Of a stretch of DNA of 29,596 nt, positions 21,769 through 28,477 are shown one piece after another. Positions within the stretch are counted from its first letter, which is position 1. Every line of letters begins with the position of its first letter. This DNA comes from a virus. The DNA lies in IMG/VR virus record IMGVR_UViG_3300035179_000050, positions 1 to 29,596 of that record; one strand, written 5' to 3'. The notes below the pieces were generated by a model, which saw nothing but the letters and a program-made list of their open reading frames with translations, ran no database searches and was not told the origin of the DNA. A program made the translations under genes and the position numbers.

Positions 21769-22163
21769 CGTGTGAATGCCACATCCCTCCGAATTCTCAC
21801 GAGTTTCTCGTGATGCTTTGAGTGGCCAGCGAAACCGCTTTGTTGAATCTCCACGGCACCATTCCGAACGAGGGTTCGGAAGCGGCTGTGACGGGCGGTC
21901 GGCAGACCTAGGAGCTTGACTAGCCTTCGCCGGGACAAGAGGAACTTGCCATGTGTGATTTCAGAAAGCCGGGGAACTTGTTGCGAGACATGTGCACAAT
22001 CGGCCGGGTAGCCTACCCCCTCTGCCGTAATGATATGTAGTCTCGCGACCTGAAGCATTCGAACGATCACGTGGTTGACGCTGACATCGCACTTCATAGC
22101 ATATTCCTGAATGACAGCATGGAGTTCATGCGGGATTGCGATACCGCGCTTCACGCAAGGCAT
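21765..22163 (-). CDS. RHH-like regulatory protein, second of a tandem pair
   Basis: 132 residues; AGAGGT about 8 bases before the ATG. N-terminal 'RGIAIPHELHAVIQEYAMKC' and 'VSVNHVIVRMLQVARLHI' match the same region of the gene downstream. The C-terminal half is different and very basic ('THGKFLLSRRRLVKLLGL', 'KHHEKLVRIRRDVAFTR'). The pair probably arose by duplication. Possible DNA-binding factor; family unnamed. Confidence 0.6.
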   Translation of the reverse strand: MPCVKRGIAIPHELHAVIQEYAMKCDVSVNHVIVRMLQVARLHIITAEGVGYPADCAHVSQQVPRLSEITHGKFLLSRRRLVKLLGLPTARHSRFRTLVRNGAVEIQQSGFAGHSKHHEKLVRIRRDVAFTR

Positions 22164-24146
22164 TCACGCGACCTCTTTCTGTCTGACGCGATCGCGGAAT
22201 TCGGGTGACTCTGAATATTGCCACTGTGCGGGCGTGCCTTGCCGGTCGAGGATGCCCTTCGAGACCAACATGGCCAGAGCTTTTCCTACGCTCTCCCTGT
22301 TTCCTCCCGAATCGCTGACATCGTATCTTCTAACGAGCTCCGTGACAACGGTGCCGAGTCGCTTCGGTTCCTTGAAGAATCCGTCAACGCCACGAGCGAG
22401 AATCTTGCCTTCCCAGGTGGACTCCTCAGCGTCGAACTTCTCAGTGTTCGCGATGACATCGAGACTCGTCAGCGTCCGGCGGAGCGTAGCCTCAACCGGG
22501 ATGACCGTCCTGCTATTCGCGGGAACACTCGTTTCGCTTGTCCCGCGCGTTCCGCTTGGAACACTTGTTTCGCGCGTTTCGCTTACTCCGCTCAGTTGCC
22601 GGCTAGTTTCAATCTTTTCCTGATGTTCCGCGTCGGCTGCTTCGGCCATGGCTTGACTGGAACGCTTGAACATGTCACGCTCCATGGTCACGCTCCGAAG
22701 TTCCTTGGTGAGACGCCCGATCTCAGCTGACGCTTGGTCCAGAAGGGTGCCCTTGTGAGCGGCTAAGGCCTTGACGTCCTGCACCTCAGAACGCAGTGTC
22801 TCGCTCTCCTTGGCTTCGGCTTGTGCTTCCTCGGTGACCGGGAACAGTTTTGCGAGTCTGCTGATGTACCGGCCTCCCTGATTCTCTATGAGCTTCGGTA
22901 TCTTACGATTGATATCATACGTGAAGTCGGGCACACTCTTCGGTTTGATCTCGAGGAAGAGGCTTGCGTGCTCGGAATCCTGAGGGCCTTTGGTCTCTAG
23001 GAGCTCTACGAACGCCCGCTGCTTCGCCTTCAGCTTCTCAAGGTTCTTCTGTACGAGCGGATGCGACAGTAGATCGCTGACTCCACCCTTCATTGTTGCG
23101 TGCCGGACTGCATCGTCCAGTTTGCGTTGGAGATCCGCTATCTTCGTTTCATACTTGGCCTCGAAACGGTGCGCGGCCGTGTCACGTTCCTTCTTGACTC
23201 TGTCGAGTCGCGCCTGCCATTGGGCCTCGAACTTGACTTTGATGCGATCCTCAATCTCTCGGACATGTGGAATCTCGGGCGCTAGTTTCTCTCGAGTGAT
23301 GGCTGGGAGTTTCTGTGCGAGTTGTGCGATGACGTCAGCCAGTTCCTTGGGGGCAGGCGGCACCACTTCTGGTGTCTCGCCCACGTGTTTGGTCACAATT
23401 GGTCCGACATGGACCACGACCGGCTTAGCGACAAAGTCACCGGAGATATAGAACTCGCCCCTCTCGAATGTGGCAAGTCTCGCGGTGACGTCCTCTGGGA
23501 TCCTTGCGAACTTGTGGACCACTTCTTTGTCAGGGTCCCAGTCGAGTTGTCCGATTGCTTTGCTGCGGCATAGCGCGATCACGCCCTTGGCCACAGACGG
23601 TGGTCGTTGTGTGACCACGATGAGGCCCACGCCTCGCTTCCGACCTTTCTTGGCAAGCTTCATCATGGCCGGGCCGCAGAGGGACTTGGCGAAATTGTGT
23701 TCCGGCGCGAGCTCGTCAGCCTCCTCAGCTATGACCAAGTAGGGCTTGCGTTGCGTGGTCTCGACCGCTAGGAATCGGTCGACGAATCGCTGAACGAACT
23801 CTTGGAAGGTAGCGTCGTCTAGGTTGATGTCGCTGCCGTCGATGATGACACTGAGGTCGTCGGCCAGCGTTTGATCGGCCAAAAATTCCGCTGCCTCTGG
23901 CACCAAGGGCACATCTCTGCCGATGATCAGGAAGGGAAACTTCTCGCGGAGGCTTGCGTACTCTCCCTCAACGTCGATTATGATCAGACCTGCTTTGCCG
24001 AACGCCTGCTCCGTGATGCGTCGACAGGTGTGGCTCTTCCCGGCGCCACTGGTGGAACAGAGAAATGTCCGCCCGGTCACAAGTTCCTGCAGGTCAAGTT
24101 CAACGTTGGCGCCCTTCGCGGTCTGGCCGAGAAGAACCCCGGTCAT
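22164..24146 (-). CDS. HerA/FtsK-like (DUF87) ATPase with long coiled coil
   Basis: 660 residues. N-terminal ATPase: Walker A 'STSGAGKSHT' (31-40), 'LIIIDVEGEYASL' (54-66) typical of HerA/DUF87 proteins, Walker B 'YLVIAEEADE' (136-145), and 'LIVVTQRPPSVAKGVI' (175-190). After residue about 270 comes a long charged helical region with repeated Glu/Lys/Arg heptads and a C-terminal winged-helix-like part (EEST... to 'LAMLVSKGILDRQGTPAQW'). HerA works with NurA in archaeal end resection, or as a DNA pump in viruses. TerL is present too, so packaging is less likely. It is coupled to its neighbours by ATGA. Confidence 0.85.
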   Translation of the reverse strand: MTGVLLGQTAKGANVELDLQELVTGRTFLCSTSGAGKSHTCRRITEQAFGKAGLIIIDVEGEYASLREKFPFLIIGRDVPLVPEAAEFLADQTLADDLSVIIDGSDINLDDATFQEFVQRFVDRFLAVETTQRKPYLVIAEEADELAPEHNFAKSLCGPAMMKLAKKGRKRGVGLIVVTQRPPSVAKGVIALCRSKAIGQLDWDPDKEVVHKFARIPEDVTARLATFERGEFYISGDFVAKPVVVHVGPIVTKHVGETPEVVPPAPKELADVIAQLAQKLPAITREKLAPEIPHVREIEDRIKVKFEAQWQARLDRVKKERDTAAHRFEAKYETKIADLQRKLDDAVRHATMKGGVSDLLSHPLVQKNLEKLKAKQRAFVELLETKGPQDSEHASLFLEIKPKSVPDFTYDINRKIPKLIENQGGRYISRLAKLFPVTEEAQAEAKESETLRSEVQDVKALAAHKGTLLDQASAEIGRLTKELRSVTMERDMFKRSSQAMAEAADAEHQEKIETSRQLSGVSETRETSVPSGTRGTSETSVPANSRTVIPVEATLRRTLTSLDVIANTEKFDAEESTWEGKILARGVDGFFKEPKRLGTVVTELVRRYDVSDSGGNRESVGKALAMLVSKGILDRQGTPAQWQYSESPEFRDRVRQKEVA

Positions 24147-24343
24147 TTCTTCATCTCCTTGGCCTCTTTGTCGATTCTAGCCAACTCTTTCAGAAACGCC
24201 TCTTGACCGTACTCTCTAACGGCAGCGACTAGATCGAATACATCTAGGATTGCGACGGGCGTCCTGAACCTCCCTGACTGAAACATCACGACTAGAGGGC
24301 ACGCGAGCTTCTCACCAATTTTGGTGAATAACCAGTCGCTCAT
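24143..24343 (-). CDS. Small protein upstream of the HerA-like ATPase
   Basis: 66 residues. 'LFTKIGEKLACPLVVMFQSG' and 'RTPVAILDVFDLVAAVREYG', then a charged helix ending 'RIDKEAKEMKK'. ATGA overlaps at both ends (24340-24343 and 24143-24146). It could be a partner of the ATPase given the strict coupling, but no family is recognised. Confidence 0.6.
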   Translation of the reverse strand: MSDWLFTKIGEKLACPLVVMFQSGRFRTPVAILDVFDLVAAVREYGQEAFLKELARIDKEAKEMKK

Positions 24344-24858
24344 CTCGTATTGCCCTCCAGCATCTTGGCGACATCTTCGAAAAGTGCGGGGTTTGGCACG
24401 TAGAAGCCAGCGGATGACGCGATTACGCGAGGCCTCCCTCCGCGCATGATGTGGTTCTCAAGCGCGTTCTTGCTAGCGACTTCGTTCACGCGCCGATCTA
24501 CCGAGCGCTTGGATGGTATCTTCCAGTCTCGTGGCCAGCTGCCTTCTCGGATTGCTGCGCGGATCTTCTCGACGACACGGTTGTAGATATCGTGGAGTTC
24601 CGCGGGATGGTGATTCTCGCTGAGGTAGCCTCTGATGGCGAAGAACGCGAGCCACTGGAGGGTGACGATGAAGTTCTTGTCGTCGAACCATCCAGGGATG
24701 AACGCGGGGGTCTGAACGTGGCCCTTCTCGATTGCCTCTTCGACGCGTCGGAGCGTGTTGATCTTGGTGGCGAGTCGCCCGAGGTCCTCGCGGTCCTCTG
24801 GTGTCAGGTTGCCGCAGAAGTCGAAGAGATGCTTCTGGCGAAGATCAGGAGCACTCAT
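24340..24858 (-). CDS. Helical protein of unknown function
   Basis: 172 residues, largely helical: 'RRVEEAIEKGHVQTPAFIPG', 'WLAFFAIRGYLSENHHPA', 'YNRVVEKIRAAIREGSWPRD', then 'IPSKRSVDRRVNEVAS', which looks like a helix-turn-helix or winged-helix recognition part, and a final 'PALFEDVAKMLEG'. The basic segment after residue 110 may bind DNA. Not recognised. A replication or regulatory role would fit its neighbours. Confidence 0.6.
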   Translation of the reverse strand: MSAPDLRQKHLFDFCGNLTPEDREDLGRLATKINTLRRVEEAIEKGHVQTPAFIPGWFDDKNFIVTLQWLAFFAIRGYLSENHHPAELHDIYNRVVEKIRAAIREGSWPRDWKIPSKRSVDRRVNEVASKNALENHIMRGGRPRVIASSAGFYVPNPALFEDVAKMLEGNTR

Positions 24859-25004
24859 GGCCCTGGTCCCTCGTACTGTTTGCAGTTTTCACGCCAGGAT
24901 CCCGACGCCGCGTTTTCAATCAAGGTTAGGAGGTAGGCGATGGGGCCTGTGTCCAAACAGTTGTGCGAGTGAGCGTTTCGTCCGCCGTGGGTTCCCCGCT
25001 TCAT
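24855..25004 (-). CDS. Small protein, 49 residues
   Basis: ATG at 25002-25004 overlaps the previous stop as ATGA, and TGA at 24855 overlaps the next ATG. It begins MKRGTHGGRNAHSHN, continues 'CLDTGPIAYLLTLIENAASG', and ends 'CKQYEGPGP'. A helix-prone middle and two cysteines. The longer frame to 25181 covers the C-terminal part of the upstream gene and is unlikely. Function unknown. Confidence 0.5.
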   Translation of the reverse strand: MKRGTHGGRNAHSHNCLDTGPIAYLLTLIENAASGSWRENCKQYEGPGP

Positions 25005-25378
25005 GCCCTGCCGCCTCCAGCTAGGAATCTCTGAATAAACATGTCCTGCTCGCCCGAGAGTCGGTACTTGAAGCCGCCATGTTCCAGTGCCTTGTTCGGT
25101 GCCGCCAGAAGCGTGTCTCTGAGTAACGGGTTCGACTTTGAGAACGCCCAGTGGCCAGGCTTGTCCTTGAAGGGCTTCCACTCGAGCTTGAGTTCTATGC
25201 CTGGGACCTTGGTCGTGCCGGCAGGAGGGTTTGTGCTATTCTGGATGACGTAGGCCTTGTGTTCCAGGGATCCTAGGATGCCTTCGAGTGCCTTGGCCAC
25301 CCGGCTGAGTTCGGCGGTGTTCTTCTGTATTTCAGTGGCCAGGGCTTGGGCGACATCGTCAAGTCTAGGGTCGGTCAT
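25001..25378 (-). CDS. Unknown protein with N-terminal helix and mixed C-terminal domain
   Basis: 125 residues. N-terminal helix 'RLDDVAQALATEIQKN', then 'AELSRVAKALEGILGSLE', and after a Pro-rich linker 'GIELKLEWKPFKDKPGHWAF', then 'RYLLSGEQ'-like 'KYRLSGEQDMFIQRFLAGGG'. ATGA overlaps on both sides. The aromatic/basic middle hints at nucleic-acid or protein binding; there is no named family. Confidence 0.6.
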   Translation of the reverse strand: MTDPRLDDVAQALATEIQKNTAELSRVAKALEGILGSLEHKAYVIQNSTNPPAGTTKVPGIELKLEWKPFKDKPGHWAFSKSNPLLRDTLLAAPNKALEHGGFKYRLSGEQDMFIQRFLAGGGRA

Positions 25379-25818
25379 CCCATGGTCGCCTGCCTGTCGA
25401 ACTCCGCGAGGCTTGCTGGGATGGGAATCTGCTTCGCGAGTTCCAAGGATTCCTTGTCGTGTTGAGGGATCTCACAGAAGTCGCCGCCATGGCACCGGAT
25501 CTTCGGCTCACCGTCGTCGTTGGACCCTATGTGCATGCATTCATGGACGATCGTGCGATGCCGTTCAGCTGTAGTCATCGCGTCCCATTCAGCCGTCCAG
25601 AAGACGAGGAGAAAATGGATTCCTGACACGGTTCTAATTGCGTTGGGAATCTTTCGGCATGAGGCCGCTTCTCGATCGGCGGGGGCCTTCCCCTTGGCGA
25701 GTACCGCCACGACCTTGAACTCGGCCACCGGTTGGAAGGCTTGATGGCCAAGGACATCGTCGACGGCTTTCTGGAGGTGCGGATTGTGCGTGTACTTCTC
25801 CTGCGACTCCTCAGCCAT
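25375..25818 (-). CDS. Putative phage metallopeptidase
   Basis: 147 residues. A zincin motif 'TIVHECMHIG' (HECMH, residues 92-96) is preceded by 'GIHFLLVFWTAEWDAMTTAE' and followed by 'IRCHGGDFCE' (His110, then DF) and a helix 'ESLELAKQIPIP'. This matches the putative phage metallopeptidase family (HExxH, then H..DF). The zinc ligands would be His92, His96 and His110. Substrate unknown; such proteins occur in early phage regions. It ends coupled to the next gene as ATGA. Confidence 0.75.
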   Translation of the reverse strand: MAEESQEKYTHNPHLQKAVDDVLGHQAFQPVAEFKVVAVLAKGKAPADREAASCRKIPNAIRTVSGIHFLLVFWTAEWDAMTTAERHRTIVHECMHIGSNDDGEPKIRCHGGDFCEIPQHDKESLELAKQIPIPASLAEFDRQATMG

Positions 25819-26085
25819 CTACGCGATCTCCTTTGCGAATTCCCCCTTGTGACGGCACGGCATCACGTGTCCTGGTTTCGAGCACTCTGGTCCAATCGCG
25901 CCTCGGCCTGAGACTTTGATCTTTGACAAGTCGGTTAGGCGTAGTCCACAGCAGGTGCAGTGCACATCATGGAGATCAATGCCCAATTCTGTCAACATTT
26001 TCATTTTGACTTGGGTTTGGATTTCTTTTCGAGAGTAGACGAGGAGTTCGCGTCCGGATGTGGGATCCATCCACATGCGAGCCAT
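25819..26085 (-). CDS. Zinc-binding protein with a DUF6011-like end
   Basis: 88 residues. The C-terminal half reads 'VHCTCCGLRLTDLSKIKVSG' and 'RGAIGPECSKPGH': two cysteines (C-x2-C), 'LTD.S', then 'GIGPeC'-like ending, as in the DUF6011 type of small zinc proteins in phages. The N-terminal half is a charged helix with 'RELLVYSRKEIQTQV'. It starts right after the stop of the zinc mini-gene and ends one base before the metallopeptidase ATG. Confidence 0.65.
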   Translation of the reverse strand: MARMWMDPTSGRELLVYSRKEIQTQVKMKMLTELGIDLHDVHCTCCGLRLTDLSKIKVSGRGAIGPECSKPGHVMPCRHKGEFAKEIA

Positions 26086-26247
26086 CTACGCCGGAACCTC
26101 CGTTCTCGGTTGCGCTGGGCAATGCTGCTTGTGTTCATCTTTCGCTTTGCGAACGGCACCTGGTTTGTATGCCGTGTCCCGGTAGATTTCTTGGTTGCAG
26201 CGTTCACAGGCCAGAATGACCGGCTCGACGGTCATCGTGCCGGTCAT
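26086..26247 (-). CDS. Zinc-finger mini-protein, 53 residues
   Basis: ATG at 26245-26247 overlaps the RHH stop as ATGA; a second in-frame ATG at 26233-26235 lies inside a 12-base tandem duplication. Sequence includes 'LACERCNQEIYRDTAY' and 'AKDEHKQHCPAQ', giving C-x2-C and a later H-x3-H-C, a possible zinc finger. The stop TAG is followed immediately by the ATG of the next gene. Short but well framed. Confidence 0.6.
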   Translation of the reverse strand: MTGTMTVEPVILACERCNQEIYRDTAYKPGAVRKAKDEHKQHCPAQPRTEVPA

Positions 26248-26426
26248 CGTGCCGGAACCTCCACGGTTTGGCGCTCATGGAGGAGAAATCTTCGGATCGC
26301 TTCTTCCGTGACCTGTGAGACGCTTCGGTATTTCTTCAGCCCGAGTTGGTCACGCTTCTCTTTGACCAGGCGCTTCAGTCCTGTAATCAGTTCCGTGTCA
26401 ACTCGGACGTTTCCCTGTCTCCCCAA
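26244..26426 (-). CDS. Ribbon-helix-helix repressor-like protein, minus side of divergent pair
   Basis: 60 residues from TTG at 26424-26426, with GAGG about 11 bases upstream, matching the spacing on the other side. 'GNVRVDTELITGLKRLVKEK', then 'RSVSQVTEEAIRRFLLHE' gives strand-helix-helix of the RHH fold (NVRVD strand, first helix, RSVSQVTEEAIRRF second helix). It is the first gene of the long minus operon, so it probably regulates that operon and the divergent gene. It ends with a zinc mini-gene coupled by ATGA. Confidence 0.75.
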   Translation of the reverse strand: MGRQGNVRVDTELITGLKRLVKEKRDQLGLKKYRSVSQVTEEAIRRFLLHERQTVEVPAR

Positions 26427-26520
26427 TATGCATGCTACCTCTTTGCAGCAATCTTGCAGCGGAATGACTATATAACAGTTTGCTGCACCCTTGTAGCAAA
26501 GAGGCTACATGCACATGCCC
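26423..26520. promoter_or_regulatory. Divergent TATA promoter with a large near-symmetric operator
   Basis: A TATATA at 26469-26474 is flanked on both sides by nearly the same sequence in inverted order. To the left, minus-strand reading has GCTGCAAGATTGCTGCAA, GAGG and TTG start; to the right, plus has TTTGCTGCACCCTTGTAGCAA, GAGG and ATG start. About 40 bases on each arm match in reverse with few changes, including GCATG and CCTCTTTGC. TATA-to-start distance is about 40 bases each way, with the transcription start expected about 25 bases from TATA. Repeated TTGCWGCA boxes are candidate repressor sites. Confidence 0.8.
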
Positions 26521-26688
26521 AAGAAGCAGAAGGTGAAATGGGGCAACGTTCACGTCTCGGAGGATCTGCTTGAACTCGTCGACGAGTACCTCAAAGGTGA
26601 TAGGGCAAAGAGAAGAGATCTGCACAGCAGGACGGATGTGGCCTCGGAAGCGATCAAGGAGCTCCTGAGAACCGAAGAGATCCTCTAG
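26515..26688 (+). CDS. Ribbon-helix-helix repressor-like protein, plus side of divergent pair
   Basis: 57 residues from ATG at 26515-26517 (or ATG at 26509, two codons longer), GAGG about 11 bases upstream. It starts MPKKQKVKWGNVHVSEDL, continues 'LLELVDEYLKGDRAKRRD' and 'SRTDVASEAIKELLRTEE'. The strand GNVHVSEDL, then two helices match the RHH pattern of the minus partner (GNVRVDTEL ... VTEEAIRRFL). It shares TATATA with the minus gene. The TAG stop at 26686-26688 overlaps the TAG of a convergent gene. Confidence 0.75.
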   Translation: MPKKQKVKWGNVHVSEDLLELVDEYLKGDRAKRRDLHSRTDVASEAIKELLRTEEIL

Positions 26689-26864
26689 GCCGGATTCCTG
26701 AGTCTCAGCCGAAAGTCGACAGCCGTCCCGGTTACGATGTCATCGATCAATGCATCAAGTTCAGCCTCAAGGATCGCCAAGAACCGTTCTTTTCCGCCGT
26801 GTTTGCGCGTGAACTCCCGCATGTAACTCACGGCCTCAAAGGCGCCTTCGGCTCGCGGATTCAC
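26685..26864 (-). CDS. Small protein, 59 residues, convergent with the plus RHH gene
   Basis: GTG at 26862-26864 overlaps the upstream stop as GTGA; TAG at 26685-26687 overlaps the TAG of the opposite gene (CTAG). Reads 'NPRAEGAFEAVSYMREFTRK', then 'KERFLAILEAELDALIDDIV' and 'TAVDFRLRLRNPA'. Mostly helical and charged. The tight tail-to-tail overlap suggests the two transcripts interfere. No family. Confidence 0.6.
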   Translation of the reverse strand: MNPRAEGAFEAVSYMREFTRKHGGKERFLAILEAELDALIDDIVTGTAVDFRLRLRNPA

Positions 26865-27091
26865 AGGTTGAGTCTCCTGGCGTGGCCTTCCAGGACGGCC
26901 ACGATGTAGTCCTCAGGCTTCGCGGCGCTCTCCACCGCCACAAGGAGGTTGCATATTCGCCTGTAGATCCAGTAGGGAATCATGACCTGGATATCGCCAG
27001 GCGGGTCGCAATCCACAGATCGCATACCCCCAGAAGGGGATACATACCATTCATAGCCAATGAGAGAACCACACCGTAAGGAGAGACCCAA
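26861..27091 (-). CDS. Unknown small protein, minus strand start of a short unit
   Basis: 76 residues from TTG at 27089-27091 with GGAGG 10 bases upstream. N-terminus 'GLSLRCGSLIGYEWYVSPSG', then 'RSVDCDPPGDIQVMIPYWIY' and a helix 'RRICNLLVAVESAAKPEDYI' with 'VAVLEGHARRL'. An ATG start at 27025 or 26983 would be shorter. A minus-oriented TATATATT lies at about 27168-27175, some 80 bases upstream, so a leader of about 50 bases is expected. Function unknown. Confidence 0.55.
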   Translation of the reverse strand: MGLSLRCGSLIGYEWYVSPSGGMRSVDCDPPGDIQVMIPYWIYRRICNLLVAVESAAKPEDYIVAVLEGHARRLNL

Positions 27092-27155
27092 ACGAAACTA
27101 GCCTCCCGAGTCCGACCTTAAGGAAGAACGAGAATACTCCTGCGTCCCTGCTCTT

Positions 27156-27205
27156 TATGGCACCACAAATATATAGGGCATGGGCCATTTACCTTTGCTT
27201 GAGGA
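27156..27205 (+). promoter_or_regulatory. Promoter of the AbrB-protease operon, possibly bidirectional
   Basis: TATGGCACCA (27156-27165) lies just upstream of AAATATATAGG (27167-27177), in the position where an archaeal BRE or activator would sit. The TATA centre is about 35 bases before the TTG start; GAGGA at 27201-27205 is the ribosome site. The TATA box read on the minus strand (CCTATATATTT) could also serve the gene at 26861-27091. The TATGGCACCA motif recurs at 28498-28551. Confidence 0.6.
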
Positions 27206-27208
27206 AAA

Positions 27209-27394
27209 TTGGTTAGGTTGCAAAAACGATTCGCTTACAAGTACAAAGACAAGGAACACTACAAGCATGTCGTAACGATCCCTGAAGAGACTGTGGACCG
27301 TCTAGGCTGGAGAGAAGGAGAGGAACTGCAACAGACAGTCGATAAGGATGCGCTTGTCATACGAGGGATGAAGAAAGATGCCAAGCACAGATGA
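27209..27394 (+). CDS. AbrB/SpoVT-type DNA-binding protein
   Basis: 61 residues from TTG at 27209-27211 with GAGGA 3 to 8 bases upstream. The core 'KHVVTIPEETVDRLGWREGE' followed by 'ELQQTVDKDALVIRG' is the swapped-hairpin AbrB fold (VTIP..l...lgw..Gd.l). AbrB-type proteins dimerise and bind AT-rich operators; archaea carry many, often as antitoxin-like repressors. It overlaps the protease gene by 17 bases, so the two are translated together. Good candidate for autoregulation through the TATGGCACCA motif. Confidence 0.85.
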   Translation: MVRLQKRFAYKYKDKEHYKHVVTIPEETVDRLGWREGEELQQTVDKDALVIRGMKKDAKHR

Positions 27395-28319
27395 AGACGA
27401 TGCTACTAAGGACTTGGATAGGCAGGCGAACGAGATCATTCAAGCAAGAGGACGCCCACTTCTTGTTGTCTACTATCCAAACGGATACGGAACAATGAGA
27501 GACCCGGAAGATGTAAGGGATCTATACGGGGAGTTTCGAAGACGGACATGGACCAGAGACAAGCTCAAGCCCTCTCTTGATGTTCTACTGCATACATTCG
27601 GTGGCAACCCGACTGCTGCATATAGGATTGCACAATTGATTCGCGACTTTGCTGAACATGTCATCTTCCTTGTTCCTGAACATGCTTACAGCGGAGGAAC
27701 CTTGACTTGTCTTGCCGGGAACCAGATCCGACTCGGTGCCCACGCTGGGCTATCTCCAATCGACATCACAATGGGGGGTCCTGAGAGCAGTAAAGGGATA
27801 CAACTCCTCAATATCGACTACTTCCAGGATTTTGCTTGTGAATGTAGGAGACGAATGGAAAAAATGTTGAAGGAGGATGGACGCACGAACAGCACAACAG
27901 ATGTCGATTCTGCCCTGCTTGTAGAGATGACGAGGCAGGTCAAGGCCTTGAACGTTGGGCTTTTCTTTAGAGAACGTACCCTAACTGGCCACTATGCCAA
28001 GCGCCTTCTAAGCGACTATATGTTGCGAGATGCCTTGAACAAGGAACACTTGAGTGATGAGATCATAACGCAACTGCTGTTCGAGATGCCATCACATTTG
28101 TTTGAGATGGATTACCACATCCTCAAGGAGATTAAGCTGCCCGTGGAAGAAATGAACGAACATGAATCAGACATAACAAAGGGACTAGTACGCGTTCTGG
28201 ATGGCATGACAAGGACTCAAGTTATATGCAAGGATGTGAGCGAGGACTATAAGATGCCTTTCTTCAGGCTATATGGTGGTGAGGAGGATGGCGACGATTC
28301 AAGTCGAAAAGAAAAGTAA
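27378..28319 (+). CDS. SDH_sah-type serine protease (ClpP/crotonase class)
   Basis: 313 residues, ATG at 27378-27380. The fold signature: 'KPSLDVLLHTFGGNPTAAYR' (oxyanion loop GGNPTA, residues 75-80), then 'FLVPEHAYSGGTLTCLAGNQ' with probable nucleophile Ser105, and 'GAHAGLSPIDITMGG'. The pattern 'sGGT...A...I..g....lsPID' is that of the serine dehydrogenase proteinase family, related to ClpP and SppA. C-terminal half is helical with a long charged part. No signal peptide and no membrane segment, so a cytoplasmic protease. With an AbrB gene in front it may form a stress- or invader-responsive unit. Confidence 0.85.
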   Translation: MPSTDEDDATKDLDRQANEIIQARGRPLLVVYYPNGYGTMRDPEDVRDLYGEFRRRTWTRDKLKPSLDVLLHTFGGNPTAAYRIAQLIRDFAEHVIFLVPEHAYSGGTLTCLAGNQIRLGAHAGLSPIDITMGGPESSKGIQLLNIDYFQDFACECRRRMEKMLKEDGRTNSTTDVDSALLVEMTRQVKALNVGLFFRERTLTGHYAKRLLSDYMLRDALNKEHLSDEIITQLLFEMPSHLFEMDYHILKEIKLPVEEMNEHESDITKGLVRVLDGMTRTQVICKDVSEDYKMPFFRLYGGEEDGDDSSRKEK

Positions 28320-28473
28320 GCATGTGTCTACACTCGAAGCGCAAGAGCAGATGTACAAGAGACGACTAGAAGAGTACCAATGGAATCAAGGGCTTACCCT
28401 TCAAGAGATGCTCGACCGCGTCAATGATCCTTCAAAGTTCAGCTCTAGGTCAAGGAGACATGTGACGCGCTAG
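28288..28473 (+). CDS. Small charged protein, third gene of the AbrB-protease operon
   Basis: 61 residues from ATG at 28288-28290, with GGTGAGGAGG next to it; it overlaps the protease gene by 32 bases. Reads 'MATIQVEKKSKHVSTLEAQE' then 'MYKRRLEEYQWNQGLTLQEM' and 'DRVNDPSKFSSRSRRHVTR'. A charged helix with a basic tail. Overlap suggests a partner or substrate adaptor of the protease. Function unknown. An oligo-T run follows it. Confidence 0.65.
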   Translation: MATIQVEKKSKHVSTLEAQEQMYKRRLEEYQWNQGLTLQEMLDRVNDPSKFSSRSRRHVTR

Positions 28474-28477
28474 CAAT

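Noticed and set aside
24855-25181. Longer frame giving 108 residues
   Set aside because: The part above 25004 overlaps the upstream coupled gene; the ATGA junction at 25001-25004 gives a consistent 49-residue gene.
26001-26207. 68-codon minus frame
   Set aside because: It overlaps the DUF6011-like gene and the zinc mini-gene in another frame; those have paired cysteines and consistent junctions.
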